In this document: piece after piece, positions 30,475-30,952 of the stretch | Position numbering within the stretch: the first letter of the stretch is position 1 | Layout of the letters: each line of letters starts with the position of its first letter | Source: a virus | Direction: 5' to 3' (one strand) | Virus record (IMG/VR): IMGVR_UViG_3300034684_000212 | Span: 1-30,952 of that record | Length of the DNA stretch: 30,952 bases | Program-made: the position numbers and the translations under genes | Notes under the pieces: generated by a model | Database searches by the model: none | Seen by the model: the letters and a program-made list of their open reading frames with translations, nothing else | What the model was told of the DNA's origin: nothing

Positions 30475-30501
30475 GTTTTAGGGTTATTTGTGATACGGCT
30501 C
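30475..30501. other. attR: attR core and left arm of reconstructed attP
   Basis: The core TGATACGGCTC (30491-30501) equals 107-117. The arm GTTTTAGGGTTA (30475-30486) is the exact inverse of 131-142. The phage bases here also code for the new end of rlmH. Confidence 0.88.
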
Positions 30502-30952
30502 ACCCTTCATTATCCTGAAGCTCCTGTATATCTGCTCCAGCAATATAACCTTAAACAGCTGATGGGGAAAGGTCATTTTTGAAAATGACAGTTTCATATC
30601 AGCTTTTTTTAGCACCTTGTCAGAAAGACCTAGTGATCCTCCTATGGCAAAGGTTATATGACTGGTGCCGTATATACCCAGCTCTTCTATTTTTTTTGAA
30701 AGCTCCTCGCTGGAAAGCTGCTTGCCCTTAATATCGAGGACAATAAAATAAGAGGAAGGATCCAGCTTTTGAAGGATTCTTTCTCCTTCCTTATTCTTAA
30801 TTAGTAGCTCTTCTTTTTGGCTTAGATTATCAGGTGCTTTTTCATCGGGTAGTTCTATCTGATCCAGGCTACAATAGGAGGAAAGGCGTTTTGTGTATTC
30901 TTCTATTGCTTTTTTGAAAAAATCCTCTTTTATTTTGCCGATGGATATAAGT
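30484..30952 (-). CDS. rlmH: 23S rRNA (pseudouridine1915-N3)-methyltransferase, 5' end outside the window
   Basis: The 155 visible codons cover nearly all of the usual 159-residue RlmH. The missing start lies just beyond the window edge. Features are GKIKEDFF near the N-terminus, ELPDEKAPDNLS, the SAM-binding knot FAIGGSLGLSDKV, and the C-terminus FRIMKGEPYHK, all typical of this SPOUT-fold enzyme that methylates pseudouridine 1915 of 23S rRNA in helix 69. The last codons (CAC AAA TAA) come from phage DNA. The displaced host version (CAT AAG TGA) encodes the same residues, so the protein is unchanged. The gene is host chromosomal and its codon use differs from the phage. Confidence 0.97.
   Translation of the reverse strand, partial: LISIGKIKEDFFKKAIEEYTKRLSSYCSLDQIELPDEKAPDNLSQKEELLIKNKEGERILQKLDPSSYFIVLDIKGKQLSSEELSKKIEELGIYGTSHITFAIGGSLGLSDKVLKKADMKLSFSKMTFPHQLFKVILLEQIYRSFRIMKGEPYHK

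Larger units (their letters stand above)
107..30501. mobile_element. complete siphovirus prophage integrated in the 3' end of rlmH
   Basis: The element is bounded by two copies of an 11-bp core (TGATACGGCTC). Just inside the left core lies a large serine integrase, and the right boundary falls within the last codons of rlmH. It holds a full head-tail set: terminase, portal, scaffold, capsid, connectors, tail tube, tape measure, fibres and lysis proteins. Its length is about 30.4 kb. The phage DNA is AT-rich with a strongly purine-rich coding strand, whereas rlmH uses codons such as CTG, GGC, AGC and TCC that are scarce in the phage genes. No structural gene looks broken, so the prophage may be inducible, but no repressor or replication gene was recognised. 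Confidence 0.96.

Noticed and set aside
1-30952. Search for tRNA genes, CRISPR arrays and transposase genes.
   Set aside because: No cloverleaf-like TTCGANNC context, no regular repeat-spacer array and no transposase-like protein was seen.

Overview
The window is a complete 30.4-kb temperate siphovirus prophage inserted in the last codons of a chromosomal rlmH gene of a low-GC Firmicute, most likely a clostridium. The host shows only at the two edges: about 0.1 kb at the left, and an almost complete rlmH (23S rRNA pseudouridine methyltransferase) at the right. The 11-bp core TGATACGGCTC occurs at 107-117 and 30491-30501. Rejoining the phage ends recreates an attP with perfect 12-bp inverted arms, as expected for the large serine integrase encoded at the left end. 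The phage end resupplies the final rlmH codons, so the methyltransferase keeps its C-terminus. Nearly every phage gene lies on the minus strand. Only a small serine recombinase and a small membrane protein lie on plus.

Read in transcription order (right to left): a terminator facing rlmH; a strong promoter and a one-gene unit (29667-30317, unknown); an early-type operon (29319 to 24296) with a small membrane protein, an HNH endonuclease, an unknown protein, an adenine-methylase subunit with a half-length type I specificity subunit, an amidase endolysin, a tiny membrane protein and an unknown protein; a terminator; a putative late promoter at 24.15 kb with a structured leader; small genes including a Com-like zinc-ribbon protein; small and large terminase, portal, scaffold, capsid, head-tail connectors, tail tube, frameshifted tail chaperones, tape measure, hub, baseplate/fibre proteins and a lysis cassette ending near 5.85 kb. 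The left accessory segment holds a short promoter-to-terminator unit that may be a non-coding RNA, a membrane protein, an m5C methyltransferase with a HinP1I-like (GCGC) endonuclease, the small recombinase and the integrase.

The most notable points are: (1) GATC and CTAG were not found anywhere in the 30.4 kb, yet both occur in the short rlmH flank; (2) a tail protein carries a cohesin-like domain, a Pro/Thr linker and a repeated C-terminus; (3) three putative late promoters share tandem TGGACA boxes 20-21 bp apart, 12 bp upstream of TATAGT; (4) the integrase Shine-Dalgarno lies in the 3' arm of a terminator-like hairpin; (5) no CI-type repressor or replication gene is recognisable. Counts were made by eye and the family assignments come from motif recognition, not database searches.
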